Source: an uncultured Prevotellamassilia sp.
Lineage (GTDB): Bacteria; Bacteroidota; Bacteroidia; Bacteroidales; Bacteroidaceae
Assembly (NCBI GenBank): GCA_934255485.1
Contig: CAKQOG010000006.1
Location: forward strand, 1-64,000
Direction: 5' to 3'
Length of the DNA: 64,000 bases
In this document: piece by piece, positions 32,961 through 42,199 of the stretch
Layout: the number at the start of each line of letters is the position of its first letter
How positions within the stretch are numbered: position 1 is the stretch's first letter
Made by a program: the position numbers and the translations under genes
Notes under the pieces: model-generated
What the model saw: only the letters and a program-made list of their open reading frames with translations
Told to the model about the DNA's origin: nothing
The model's database searches: none

Positions 32961-35900
32961 TTATCGAACACTGGGCGAAATTACGAACGTAAAATCATGG
33001 TCGGCATAGGGTATGCGATATTTAGACAACGGCCATGAGCCCCACGAATCGACACATCCTAAACCCATCTGCTTTTGTGCGATGTGTACCACCGTAAAGT
33101 CACGTGGGATGAGGTCGCCCGAGTGCATTTGTTTAGCCTCCTTGACTTCGCCTCCATCAAGGTCGGAGGTGAGATAGTTAATCGAGGTCATTTCAAGAGG
33201 TTCGGGAGCAGTAAAGGTGAGTCCGTGCATGGTTTCGGGTGCATACACACTCCACCAACGCACATCGGTCTTATTGCCACTCTCTTGAGGACGAATATAG
33301 GGCGAATATTGGTCAGCAACTTTTTGGTTGTAAATGCCGAGGAAGGTCGATGTATGACGGTCTACATAATTCTCAATAGGACCACGACCATAGTAGTGTA
33401 TAGCGTTATAAGCCGAAGGCATTACAAGCGTCATGCCAAAACGTGGCAACACGGGCATCGCCTTCTTGCCCGCTTTAAGAGCCTGTTGCACAATCAACTT
33501 GCCTTGTGGCGTGAGCGTATAAGTGAGCGTGAGTTGAGCTCCAATGTTAGGCATATCGTATTGTGCCGTCACCTTTCGCGAGAAGCCTTGCTGTTGCTCT
33601 TCAAGGCTGGTAAGTTTCAGTGTTGGCGACTTCCACACTTCGAGCTTTTTCTGTAGCGAAGCTCCATAATCGTTGTCGGTGGGAGCACGCCAAAAGTCGG
33701 GTTTAAGCGAATAACCTTTTTCAAACATAGGCTGTCCTTCTACATCGATATAGTCAATAAGTCCAGTTTGTTTGTTAAACGTTACATCCACTTGATTAGC
33801 TGATAACGTAAGGCATGCCAATTGTTCGGTCTTTGTTACAGATGGTACAATGGCTTTCTTTTTTCCACCGACTGATAGTGTGTGCTTAGGCTGTGACGAA
33901 AGTAGAGATTTTACCGTTGGAAATACGTATGGAGTGAGAATAAACTCTTGACGAGCAGCCACATGGCCAGCTTTAAGTAAAGGCTCATCATGTTTTAATC
34001 GGTAGTCTAATTGCAACACGTACTCGCCTACTCCATTCGTCTGAGGATAGCCCTCAAGTGCTATCTTGGCATGTTGTTGTGGCGCTACAGAAATATCGGC
34101 TATAGTGCCAGCTGCCACTTGTTCGCCATCGCGTAGTAGCGTCCAATTGAGCGAAAGATTATCGAGCGAGGCAAAAAAGTTCTCATTATATACATCTAAC
34201 ACACCTTTAACCGAATCGGTTAGTGTAGACCAAACGTTTTGATAGAAATAGCGCACTTCGTCGGCATGTGGATGGGCTTGGCGGTCGGGATTGAAGAGGC
34301 CATTGCAATTAAAATTGTGGTCGCTTGCTGGATAACGACCAAAGTCGCCACCATAGGCATAAATTTGTTTTCCTTGCTTGTTTTTACTACGCAAGCCTTG
34401 GTCTACAAAGTCCCAAATAAAACCACCTTGGAACTTTGGATATTTGCGAATGAGCTGCCAGTACTCTGCAAAACCGCCCTCAGAGTTGCCCATAGCATGG
34501 GCATATTCGCACAATATGAGCGGACGCGTTATGTCGGTGCGCTTAGCGTAGGCTTCGCATTGAGCGTAAGGCAAATACATCTCGGCATACACATCTGTAC
34601 CACGCTCTAACAAGGCACGCTCGTACTGCACTGGGCGAGAGGGGTCGTATGCTTTAACCATATCGTATGCCTTCTCAAAGTTGGGTCCATAACCACCTTC
34701 ATTACCCAAGCTCCATGTAACAATAGAGGGGTGATTTTTAAGCGTATGCGTATTGTTGATGTTACGTTCAAGGTGAGTTTGCTCGTAACGGGGTACTTTG
34801 GCAAGTGTTTTATCGCCATATCCCATGCCATGCGTTTCGATGTTAGCCTCAGCCACCACGTAGATGCCATACTTGTCGCAAAGGTCATAAAATCGTGGAT
34901 CGTTGGGATAATGGCTGGTGCGAACAGCATTGATGTTATACTGCTTCATAATGCGAATGTCTTGAAGCATGCGATCGGTCGATACCACATAGCCACCATC
35001 AGGATCCATCTCATGACGATCTACGCCCTTGATGAGTACTGGCTGGCCATTAACAAGGAACTGTGCATCTTTTATCTCAATTTTTCTGAAACCAACATTT
35101 TGCTCAATGGTTTCGATTGTACCTGTTGCATCTAAGAGGTCGATGCGCAGTTTGTAAAGATTGGGTGTTTCGGCAGTCCACTTCTTTGGATTGGGCACTG
35201 ACCAACGTAAGCTATTTGCTGCATTCAGCGCAATACTTTCTGACTTTACGATGTTGCCTTGCGCATCTGTCAGTGTAAGTTGCGCTTGTTTGCCTTTACA
35301 CTGAACTGCACTCAAACGAATATTGAGCAAACCATTGGTATAGTTATCAACCAAATCAGGCGTGATGAAAACATCTTCGATATAACTCTTTGAACGTGCA
35401 TAGAGATATACTTCGCGTGCTATACCTGTGAGGCGCCAAAAGTCTTGATCCTCAAAGTAAGAACCATCGCACCAACGCATTACTTGCATGGCTATCAAGT
35501 TCTTTTTTCCAGCAACGAGATAAGGTGTGAGGTTGAACTCGGTAGCTGATTTCGAGTCTTCACTATAGCCCACAAATTTGCCATTTACCCAAACACTTAG
35601 ATTGGAGGTGGCACTACCTACATGCAGAAACACCTGTTCGCCCTTCCAATTTGATGGGATAGATACCTCTTTACGATACGAACCCGTATAATTGTTTTTT
35701 TCTTCAACTAATGGTGGATTGGGGGTAAATTGCGTGGCCCATGCATAACCAACGTTTTTGTAAATGGCATCGCCATGACCATTTAGTTCAAACAATCCCG
35801 GAACAGGAAATTCTTCCCACTTATTGTCGTTAAAAGTAGGCAAGAAAAAGTCTTTGGGGGCATCATTATGGTTTTTTGTGAAAAAGAATTTCCACTTTCC

Positions 35901-36107
35901 TTCGAGCGACAAATAGCGCGACGATTGCGCTTTATCGCCCGTCTGTGCCACCTGCATATTTTCAAAAGCAAAAAAGTCTGAATGGGGCGCAACAGTGTTC
36001 ACTCTATTAACCGAAGGGTCGAGCCAATAGGGTGTTTTGGCATTTTGTGCCTGACAGGTAATAAAGCCTGCAGTTGCTATAATAGCTAATGATAGTGTTT
36101 TGTTCAT
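32961..36107 (-). CDS. Secreted GH2 beta-galactosidase
   Basis: A LacZ-type glycoside hydrolase family 2 enzyme of 1048 residues that removes terminal beta-galactosyl units from lactose or plant and host glycans. The start at 36107 gives a signal peptide MNKTLSLAIIATAGFITCQAQ; the frame runs 19 codons further upstream, but that would bury the signal. Sugar-binding and jelly-roll domains come first, then the TIM barrel with VDRHEMDPDGGY, acid/base glutamate in WSLGNEGGYG, and nucleophile in LILCEYAHAMGNS. The C-terminal small-chain domain contains FDFG-like YGRGPIENYVDR. No SusC/SusD, sulfatase or regulator is adjacent, so this is not a visible polysaccharide utilisation locus. It follows the TPR gene by 60 bases and may be cotranscribed. 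Confidence 0.94.
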   Translation of the reverse strand: MNKTLSLAIIATAGFITCQAQNAKTPYWLDPSVNRVNTVAPHSDFFAFENMQVAQTGDKAQSSRYLSLEGKWKFFFTKNHNDAPKDFFLPTFNDNKWEEFPVPGLFELNGHGDAIYKNVGYAWATQFTPNPPLVEEKNNYTGSYRKEVSIPSNWKGEQVFLHVGSATSNLSVWVNGKFVGYSEDSKSATEFNLTPYLVAGKKNLIAMQVMRWCDGSYFEDQDFWRLTGIAREVYLYARSKSYIEDVFITPDLVDNYTNGLLNIRLSAVQCKGKQAQLTLTDAQGNIVKSESIALNAANSLRWSVPNPKKWTAETPNLYKLRIDLLDATGTIETIEQNVGFRKIEIKDAQFLVNGQPVLIKGVDRHEMDPDGGYVVSTDRMLQDIRIMKQYNINAVRTSHYPNDPRFYDLCDKYGIYVVAEANIETHGMGYGDKTLAKVPRYEQTHLERNINNTHTLKNHPSIVTWSLGNEGGYGPNFEKAYDMVKAYDPSRPVQYERALLERGTDVYAEMYLPYAQCEAYAKRTDITRPLILCEYAHAMGNSEGGFAEYWQLIRKYPKFQGGFIWDFVDQGLRSKNKQGKQIYAYGGDFGRYPASDHNFNCNGLFNPDRQAHPHADEVRYFYQNVWSTLTDSVKGVLDVYNENFFASLDNLSLNWTLLRDGEQVAAGTIADISVAPQQHAKIALEGYPQTNGVGEYVLQLDYRLKHDEPLLKAGHVAARQEFILTPYVFPTVKSLLSSQPKHTLSVGGKKKAIVPSVTKTEQLACLTLSANQVDVTFNKQTGLIDYIDVEGQPMFEKGYSLKPDFWRAPTDNDYGASLQKKLEVWKSPTLKLTSLEEQQQGFSRKVTAQYDMPNIGAQLTLTYTLTPQGKLIVQQALKAGKKAMPVLPRFGMTLVMPSAYNAIHYYGRGPIENYVDRHTSTFLGIYNQKVADQYSPYIRPQESGNKTDVRWWSVYAPETMHGLTFTAPEPLEMTSINYLTSDLDGGEVKEAKQMHSGDLIPRDFTVVHIAQKQMGLGCVDSWGSWPLSKYRIPYADHDFTFVISPSVR

Positions 36108-36167
36108 AATAAAGTATTGAGAAAATTTTTGACGAAGATAAGCAAAAAATCTGCATATCACCACCTT

Positions 36168-38153
36168 TTACTGATTGTTTTTTAGCATTGCATAAGCCTT
36201 ATATAATCCCAATTGTCCTGCCTTGCTAAAATCGGCGTTAGCTTTATCTTTTTGCCCTTGTTGCTTATAAATCAATCCTCGATTATAATAGGCTTCGGGC
36301 AAACGCACATCAATTGCAATTGCCTTTGTAAAGGCTTCGAGAGCTAAAGCATTGGCATGTTGTTGAGCATATAGGCATCCTTGATTATAATAGAGGTACG
36401 CATTGTGTGGTGCAAGGCGTATGGCCTTATTAATATCTGATAGTGCCAAGGCATAATGCGCTTTACGTTGTTGGTCGGAGAGCGAAGTTACTGTTGCATT
36501 ACGCATAGACACAAGACTTCGCATCATTAAGGCTACCACCGAAGTGCTATCGGTTTGAATGGCACAATTTGCCTCGTTGATCGCCGATGTGTAGTCGTAC
36601 TTGGCTAACGATATGGCTGATTTTAACAATGATCTTTCGAGCTTTGAACACTTGTCATCAACCCTTTGTAGGTTTCGCTCATCGCTTTTGGCATTCTGCG
36701 CTTGATTATCTTCAATCTCTGCCGTTAAGCCAAATATGCGTATCGATGTGTTGGCATGCTTATACTTGTTCATCTCCTCCATAAAGCCTATTGCATGATA
36801 ACCACGCACATACACATAATGAAAGGCTGGAGCATAAGGGTGCATAAAGTCGTCGTTTACCTTTTCGTTCTGTACCTTGCCATAGAGGGTTCCAAACAGG
36901 TTTCTAACCGTATCGGGATCCTCTTGTACTAATTGGTGATATTGGTCGAGTTCATGCTCAGAGCGCAGTCTAACCTTGTTGGTTGCATAGCGTCGAGCCT
37001 TACCAAAACTAATATCAAGGTTGCGACGCGCTACGATGGTTTCGTCGTTTTGTGCCCCCCGAATATCACCTATTTTACGACGAAGATTAGCACGCTGCAA
37101 ATAACCGTACATAAAGTGTGGATAGCTCTTGATGAGCTTCGTATAGTCGGCTATTGCCCCTTTGTAGTTTCCCACTTGTGCGCGAAGTTGTGCTCTGTTA
37201 TAAATAGCCAAAGTGTTGTTAGGTTCAACCTGTATCACATAGTCAAAGTCCTGAATAGCACGGTTTAAGTCGCCTACAAATGAGCGCAAAAGTCCTCGAT
37301 TGTAGTGAGCCACAAAGTGGGTTGGCTGTAGCCGAATCGTTTCGTCGTAATCGGCTATAGCAAGCCCAAAACGTCCCATAGCATGGCGAGCTTGGGCACG
37401 AGCTATATAAAGTTCAAAGTCGTTGGGCGCAAGTGCTATTGCTTTAGATAGGCAGCTATCTGCTTGCAAATAATGATTTTTACTCAGTTCGTAACGACCT
37501 TTAAAACTCCAAGCACTGCTTTCGTTGGGATTTTTTACTAAGAGTTTGTCAATCCATGCCATGGCCATAACCGTATCTTTTTGCTCTAAAAGGCTCTGCA
37601 CCTTTACCATATAAGCACGCGTATAATTGGGCCATTTTTGCATCATCACAGTTAGATCGGAGTCGGCTTGCTGATAATCTTTTATCTGTAAATAGCATAG
37701 CGCACGATTGTAGCGTGAGCCTTGGTCGTTGGGCAAGTCGCGCAATACATGCGTATAGTCGGCTATTGCTCCCTTAAAATCATCGGCATGTATGCGACAT
37801 AAGCCTCGCAATTGGTATACCTCGATGATGAAGGGATTTAGCTCTATACTCTTGTTACAATCTGCTTCAGCTCCCGCATAATCCTCAAGAGTAAACTTGG
37901 CGTATGCTCTATAATAATAGGGCGATGCTAAGTAAGGCTTGCTCTCTATGGCTTGATTAAAATACTGTATGGCAGTGAGATAATCGTCTACACTCAATGC
38001 GTTACGCCCCATGTTCGTTACCATCTCGGCATCTATCTGAGCTTGAACAGCATGGGGTATATGTATGAAAAGAAATAAAAAAACAATCATACGTAAACCG
38101 ACATTACGGAAAATGTCAGCTATACGTATGACTATCTTTGCTTGTCTACCCAT
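36168..38153 (-). CDS. Secreted tetratricopeptide repeat protein
   Basis: A 661-residue protein with a hydrophobic signal (about residues 20-38, MIVFLFLFIHIPHAVQAQ) and roughly eleven TPR units. The pattern is Y..AI..Y..AI...P, for example YLTAIQYFNQAIESKPYLAS, FGLAIADYDETIRLQPTHF and YKGAIADYTKLIKSYPHF. A less regular stretch (about 380-490) separates the last repeats. TPR arrays mediate protein binding, and the partner is unknown. Methionine 22 is an alternative start that gives a cleaner signal peptide. It lies 95 bases downstream of def in a minus-strand group ruvX, def, TPR, beta-galactosidase. Confidence 0.88.
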   Translation of the reverse strand: MGRQAKIVIRIADIFRNVGLRMIVFLFLFIHIPHAVQAQIDAEMVTNMGRNALSVDDYLTAIQYFNQAIESKPYLASPYYYRAYAKFTLEDYAGAEADCNKSIELNPFIIEVYQLRGLCRIHADDFKGAIADYTHVLRDLPNDQGSRYNRALCYLQIKDYQQADSDLTVMMQKWPNYTRAYMVKVQSLLEQKDTVMAMAWIDKLLVKNPNESSAWSFKGRYELSKNHYLQADSCLSKAIALAPNDFELYIARAQARHAMGRFGLAIADYDETIRLQPTHFVAHYNRGLLRSFVGDLNRAIQDFDYVIQVEPNNTLAIYNRAQLRAQVGNYKGAIADYTKLIKSYPHFMYGYLQRANLRRKIGDIRGAQNDETIVARRNLDISFGKARRYATNKVRLRSEHELDQYHQLVQEDPDTVRNLFGTLYGKVQNEKVNDDFMHPYAPAFHYVYVRGYHAIGFMEEMNKYKHANTSIRIFGLTAEIEDNQAQNAKSDERNLQRVDDKCSKLERSLLKSAISLAKYDYTSAINEANCAIQTDSTSVVALMMRSLVSMRNATVTSLSDQQRKAHYALALSDINKAIRLAPHNAYLYYNQGCLYAQQHANALALEAFTKAIAIDVRLPEAYYNRGLIYKQQGQKDKANADFSKAGQLGLYKAYAMLKNNQ

Positions 38154-38248
38154 TTGACAAAACTTTTATCTGATAAGTAGCTATATAAAGTAAGCTATTT
38201 ACCTTTCCATATAATCTTTTGTCTAAATAGCCATTTTATATATGGCAT

Positions 38249-38806
38249 TTATTTAGGACACTTTACTTTATATGCACAACGGAACTTTCCCTTAAGAAGT
38301 TGTGTAAGCTTGCCGCGTATCATTTGCTTTCTTAACGGAGAAATACGGTCTATAAAGAGGTGGGCATCAAGGTGGTCGAACTCATGCTGCATAACGCGCG
38401 CAAGATAACCCTCTACCCATTCATCGTGTTCATTAAAATCTTCGTCCATATACTTAACGTGTATGCGTGTGGCACGACGTACGGGCTCATTAATGCCTGG
38501 TAAACTCAAACACCCCTCGTCCATCAACTTTGTTTCAGTGTTGTCAAGTTCTATGATATGGGGATTAATATAGGCTTTGTTAAAGCCTTCATACTCTGGA
38601 TAGTCGTCTTTTAAGACATCGAGTGTTATTACAACTACACGGATTGCTTTGCCAATCTGAGGTGCGGCAAGTCCCACACCATCACTATGATACATAGTTT
38701 CGAACATATCGGCAATCAACTGCTTTAAATTAGGATAATCAGGTGTGATATCAACTGACTCCTTGCGCAATACCGGCATGCCGTAAGTATAAATAGGAAG
38801 AATCAT
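38249..38806 (-). CDS. def: Peptide deformylase
   Basis: Deformylase removes the formyl group from new protein N-termini. The 185-residue protein shows all three motifs: GVGLAAPQIG (motif 1), EGCLSLPGI with the metal-binding cysteine (motif 2), and QHEFDHLDAHLF (motif 3, HEFDH, two metal histidines and the catalytic glutamate). It starts 34 bases downstream of ruvX and the two are probably cotranscribed. Confidence 0.97.
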   Translation of the reverse strand: MILPIYTYGMPVLRKESVDITPDYPNLKQLIADMFETMYHSDGVGLAAPQIGKAIRVVVITLDVLKDDYPEYEGFNKAYINPHIIELDNTETKLMDEGCLSLPGINEPVRRATRIHVKYMDEDFNEHDEWVEGYLARVMQHEFDHLDAHLFIDRISPLRKQMIRGKLTQLLKGKFRCAYKVKCPK

Positions 38807-38840
38807 TTAATAGGATATTATTAAAATAGCGAAGGACGAT

Positions 38841-39257
38841 TTAAAATCTTTTTCCTTCCATATAATTTTGTAAGATAATGCAAGCACTAATTTCGTCTAC
38901 CAGCCCTTTGTCGTTTTGCCGACGCTTTTTACTTATGCCACTATCCAATATAGTTTGATGTGCTAAAACCGAAGTAAATCTTTCATCGTAATAATCTATA
39001 GGAATATGGGGTATAACCTTCTTGAGTTTTTCGGCAAAGATCAAAACGCGCTTTTGGTTTTCAGAAGGTTGCCCATTGGGTTGCGTTGGAAGGCCTATTA
39101 CAAAACGTTCAACAGACTCTTTGCTTACATAGTCCTTTAGAAACTTCATCAACTGTGTTGTATCAACAGTTGTTAGCCCATTAGCTATAATCTGCGAAGG
39201 ATCTGTGACTGCTATGCCCGTTCGTTTCTTTCCGTAGTCTATGGATAGTATGCGCAT
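38841..39257 (-). CDS. ruvX: RuvX/YqgF family nuclease
   Basis: A 138-residue RNase H-fold protein. The catalytic aspartate is in LSIDYGKKRTGIAVTD at the N-terminus, followed by VIGLPTQPNGQPSENQ, the second acidic residue in YYDERFTS, and the C-terminal KGLVDEISACIILQNY. YqgF/RuvX was first described as a Holliday junction resolvase-like protein and is also linked to 16S rRNA 5'-end maturation. It is first in the apparent ruvX-def unit. Confidence 0.94.
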   Translation of the reverse strand: MRILSIDYGKKRTGIAVTDPSQIIANGLTTVDTTQLMKFLKDYVSKESVERFVIGLPTQPNGQPSENQKRVLIFAEKLKKVIPHIPIDYYDERFTSVLAHQTILDSGISKKRRQNDKGLVDEISACIILQNYMEGKRF

Positions 39258-39287
39258 CTTTACTAACTATTTAGATAAAAAGCAGAG

Positions 39288-39339
39288 AAATCGGAAACCA
39301 CAGGGAGCATTGCATAGAGTGCTCTTTAGTTTCCGATTT
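39288..39339 (-). terminator. Terminator of serS
   Basis: AAATCGGAAAC pairs with GTTTCCGATTT, with an inner GAGCA/TGCTC hairpin. It stands 20 bases after the serS stop codon. On the minus strand the tail after the stem is pyrimidine-rich rather than a clean T run. Confidence 0.75.
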
Positions 39340-39359
39340 TTCTGTTCTTTAGTGTTCAA

Positions 39360-40634
39360 TTATTTTATCATATCACATCCCATATAAGGTTGCAATGCCT
39401 TAGGAATGCGAATACCTTCGGGGGTTTGGAAATCTTCAAGCAGAGCTGCTACAATGCGTGGTAGGGCAAGAGCTGAACCATTCAATGTGTGGCAAAGGTG
39501 AGTCTTTTTATCTGCACCACGATAGCGACATTGCAAACGATTGGCTTGGTATGTGTCGAAATTTGATACAGAACTTACTTCTAACCAACGCTTTTGTGCT
39601 TCGCTATATACCTCAAAGTCGTAGCAAATAGATGATGTAAAACTCATATCACCACCACACAAGCGAAGTATACGATAAGGAAGTTCGAGCTTTTGCAACA
39701 AGCCTTCTACGTGTGCCAACATCTCTTGGTGTGATTGTTCTGAATGTTCGGGAGTATCAATACGAACTATTTCGATTTTTGAGAACTCATGCAAGCGGTT
39801 TAAGCCACGAACATCCTTGCCATAACTACCTGCCTCGCGACGGAAACACTCTGTATATGCACAATTCTTGATAGGTAATTGGTCCTCGCGGAGAATTACA
39901 TCACGATATATATTGGTTACTGGAACCTCGGCTGTAGGGATGAGATATAAATCGTCAACTTCGCAATGATACATTTGTCCTTCTTTGTCAGGAAGTTGTC
40001 CTGTACCAAAACCTGAAGCCGCATTTACAACAGTTGGAGGCATAATCTCTGTATAACCAGCTTCGCGAGCTTGATCGAGGAAAAAGTTTATCAATGCGCG
40101 TTGCAAACGTGCACCTTGACCGATATATACGGGGAAACCTGCACCAGAAATTTTAACACCAAGGTCAAAGTCAATAAGGTTGTACTTCTTAGCCAATTCC
40201 CAATGTGGAAGTGCATCTTTAGGCAGGACTGTGTCGTGTCCACCTGTTTTTACAACTAAATTGTCTTCAGCACCTACACCCTCAGGCACAATGTCGTAAG
40301 GCACGTTAGGAATGGTATAAAGCAAGTTGCGCTTATCGTCTTCGGCTTGTTTCATTACTTCCTCAAGCTCCTTGCTCTTTGTTTTAATGTCTGTTACCTC
40401 TTGCTTTGCAGCCTCAGCCTCTTCCTTTTTGCCTTCTTTCATCAAGCCACCAATGCTCTTTGAAAGTGTTTTAACTTTGGCATTCAAACTGTCTAATTCA
40501 GACTGTGCCTCTTTGCGTTTATTATCATAAGCAAGCACCTGCTCTATAGCTTCGCGTGCTCCTTTAAAGTGTTTCTTTTCGAGACCGCGTATAACGGCTT
40601 CCTTGTCATCTGTGATTTGTTTAATAGTAAGCAT
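39360..40634 (-). CDS. serS: Serine--tRNA ligase
   Basis: A 424-residue class II synthetase. The N-terminal arm (about residues 30-100, with KEAQSELDSLNAKVKTLSKS) is the antiparallel coiled coil that grips the long variable arm of tRNA-Ser. Motif 2 is FRREAGSYGKDVRGLNRLHEF and motif 3 is LNGSALALPRIVAALLEDFQ. The TAEVPVTN serine-binding sequence is present. Its length is standard. It has its own -7 element and terminator. Confidence 0.97.
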   Translation of the reverse strand: MLTIKQITDDKEAVIRGLEKKHFKGAREAIEQVLAYDNKRKEAQSELDSLNAKVKTLSKSIGGLMKEGKKEEAEAAKQEVTDIKTKSKELEEVMKQAEDDKRNLLYTIPNVPYDIVPEGVGAEDNLVVKTGGHDTVLPKDALPHWELAKKYNLIDFDLGVKISGAGFPVYIGQGARLQRALINFFLDQAREAGYTEIMPPTVVNAASGFGTGQLPDKEGQMYHCEVDDLYLIPTAEVPVTNIYRDVILREDQLPIKNCAYTECFRREAGSYGKDVRGLNRLHEFSKIEIVRIDTPEHSEQSHQEMLAHVEGLLQKLELPYRILRLCGGDMSFTSSICYDFEVYSEAQKRWLEVSSVSNFDTYQANRLQCRYRGADKKTHLCHTLNGSALALPRIVAALLEDFQTPEGIRIPKALQPYMGCDMIK

Positions 40635-40658
40635 AGCTTTCTTTTTTTATTTTGCTTG

Positions 40659-40666
40659 CAAATGTA
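40659..40666 (-). promoter_or_regulatory. Probable -7 element of serS
   Basis: TACATTTG followed by C on the minus strand matches TAnnTTTG, 25 bases before the serS start. No good -33 element is seen. Confidence 0.5.
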
Positions 40667-40744
40667 ACAATTCTTTTTTGAATGTCATAGGCTTTAACTT
40701 TACAAATATGTTCTTAGCTAAAGTCATAGGCTTATATAATCAAA

Positions 40745-40812
40745 AAAAGATGCAAGACTATATACGCTATAGCTAATAAAAGCCGCTTTGCATACATATT
40801 CTTGCATCTTTT
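40745..40812 (-). terminator. Terminator of GH25 lysozyme gene
   Basis: AAAAGATGCAAGA and TCTTGCATCTTTT are perfect complements flanking a 42-base loop. On the minus strand the stem is followed by a short T run. The loop is long for an intrinsic terminator. Confidence 0.65.
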
Positions 40813-40852
40813 GAATAAAAACACAATTGCGTATTAATACATTCTTATCACA

Positions 40853-41701
40853 CTACATCATCACTTGGTTTAATGAGAAATTTCCCATTATCTTTGAACG
40901 GTCTACATGTCCACGTATACCAGGTATAGAACCCGAAGATGTATACTGCCACATAATATAATCTTTTCCATCATCGAGTGTAGGAGAGTCACTGCGATAA
41001 CGTGCTATCATAAAATGATAATCTGAGAATTGACCTTGCAAGTATCTATTGTAGAAATTATGATAGGTATAGAGCAAAGGCTTTTTGCCATAAAAAGTTG
41101 TTACCTTTTCAATAAATGCTTTAAGATCAGAGATAAAAACATCTTCGCTCACAGAGCCACGATGTTCTATATCGATAATTGGCACAAGGTCTTGATCATC
41201 GGCTCTTACAACCGATGTCATGTTGTCAAATTGTCTTTGCCACTCTACATTAGGACGATAGAAATGATAACTACCGACACTTAATCCTACACGACGAGCT
41301 TCTGTAAGATTACGCTGATAGGTGTCGTCAACAAGCGAGGCCCCTTCAGTTGCTTTTAAATATACATAAGATATGGGGGTGCTATTAACAACTTCATCCC
41401 AATTAATGCTACCTTGGTAGTGTGATACGTCAATACCCTCTTTATACTTTGAATTGATGCGTGCGTTAGAATTGTGCATAAACACTGCTGCCGCATGCAT
41501 GAGTCGCTTTTCTCCTAAGGATTTTTGGGGTAAAGCATCAGGTTCTGTCACAACATATTCAGTAGCTCCCTTACGATCTTTTTTATCCTTTTTTCGGGCA
41601 AAAGATGTAGAAGGAACAAACATAAATGTAACCAAAGCCAACGTTATGGTTTTGAATATTTTTCTATTAAAATGTGTATAAAAAGCGCAATTTTTCTCCA
41701 T
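40853..41701 (-). CDS. GH25 muramidase (lysozyme-like)
   Basis: A 282-residue glycoside hydrolase family 25 enzyme that cleaves beta-1,4 links between N-acetylmuramic acid and N-acetylglucosamine. An N-terminal signal anchor covers about residues 13-36, then a basic linker (RKKDKKDRK), and the catalytic barrel starts at GIDVSHYQGSINWDEV with the first acidic residue. Further motifs are YLKATEGAS, SYHFYRP, VPIIDIEHRG with the D-x-E catalytic pair, LLYTYHNFYNRY, and MWQYTSSGSIPGIRGHVDRS. It may act in wall remodelling or on competitors. Its promoter ends only five bases before the ATG. Confidence 0.95.
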   Translation of the reverse strand: MEKNCAFYTHFNRKIFKTITLALVTFMFVPSTSFARKKDKKDRKGATEYVVTEPDALPQKSLGEKRLMHAAAVFMHNSNARINSKYKEGIDVSHYQGSINWDEVVNSTPISYVYLKATEGASLVDDTYQRNLTEARRVGLSVGSYHFYRPNVEWQRQFDNMTSVVRADDQDLVPIIDIEHRGSVSEDVFISDLKAFIEKVTTFYGKKPLLYTYHNFYNRYLQGQFSDYHFMIARYRSDSPTLDDGKDYIMWQYTSSGSIPGIRGHVDRSKIMGNFSLNQVMM

Positions 41702-41706
41702 GTTGG

Positions 41707-41738
41707 CAAAGTTAAGAAATTATTTAAAGTCTACCAAA
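41707..41738 (-). promoter_or_regulatory. Promoter of GH25 gene, leaderless geometry
   Basis: On the minus strand TTTG, 20 bases, TAACTTTG, then CCAAC and the ATG. With initiation about five bases past the element, the transcript would begin at or next to the start codon. Confidence 0.75.
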
Positions 41739-41818
41739 TACGCATTTTATATTTTTATATAATTTATGTATTGACACACAGAAGTTTAGCATTCATAAGG
41801 CGAAAGTATGCGCAAAAA

Positions 41819-42010
41819 CTATTGCAGAGGCAAAAGTTCACGAAAACGCATTTCGTATTGTTTCTTTTCTTCATCAGTAAAATGCTGCTCATTCATCCAT
41901 GTACAAAATGCTTGTATTGCAAGCGTATGCATTTGGGCCTTTCCTGCATTTACACCACTTAAGAAAGGGCGATTGGGCAAGTGTGTCCTATTAAAATTAC
42001 CGTCTGCCAT
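41819..42010 (-). CDS. Small hypothetical protein, 63 aa
   Basis: A short protein reading MADGNFNRTHLPNRPFLSGV and ending EKKQYEMRFRELLPLQ. I know no named family. The composition looks genuinely coding: a turn-rich start, then a helix with QMHTLAIQAFCTWM, and a charged C-terminal helix. It lies between the lysozyme gene and pgk, on the minus strand. A -7-like TAATTTTG occurs at 42079-42086 and a GCTTTG/CAAAGC hairpin lies between that and the gene. It could be a conserved small cytoplasmic protein, and a spurious frame cannot be excluded. Confidence 0.55.
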   Translation of the reverse strand: MADGNFNRTHLPNRPFLSGVNAGKAQMHTLAIQAFCTWMNEQHFTDEEKKQYEMRFRELLPLQ

Positions 42011-42127
42011 TGATTGTCTTTTAGATAGAAAAATTTGAGTGCTTTGCGGGCAAAGCAGTTTATTGGTTTAAAGTGCTACAAAATTACGCACATTTATATA
42101 TAGAACATAAACTTTTCAATAAAAACT

Positions 42128-42158
42128 TTTGCCCTTATTGCAGTTTGCACTACCTTTG
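42128..42158 (+). promoter_or_regulatory. Promoter of pgk
   Basis: TTTG, 19 bases, TACCTTTG followed by CA: an exact Bacteroidetes promoter, with a leader of about 35 nt. Confidence 0.83.
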
Positions 42159-42199
42159 CATAAGATTGAATTATAACTTTAACAAAAATATAAATCACT

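Noticed and set aside
32961..38153. Polysaccharide utilisation locus around the GH2 beta-galactosidase
   Set aside because: No SusC/SusD pair, regulator or second glycosidase is present; neighbours are housekeeping genes.
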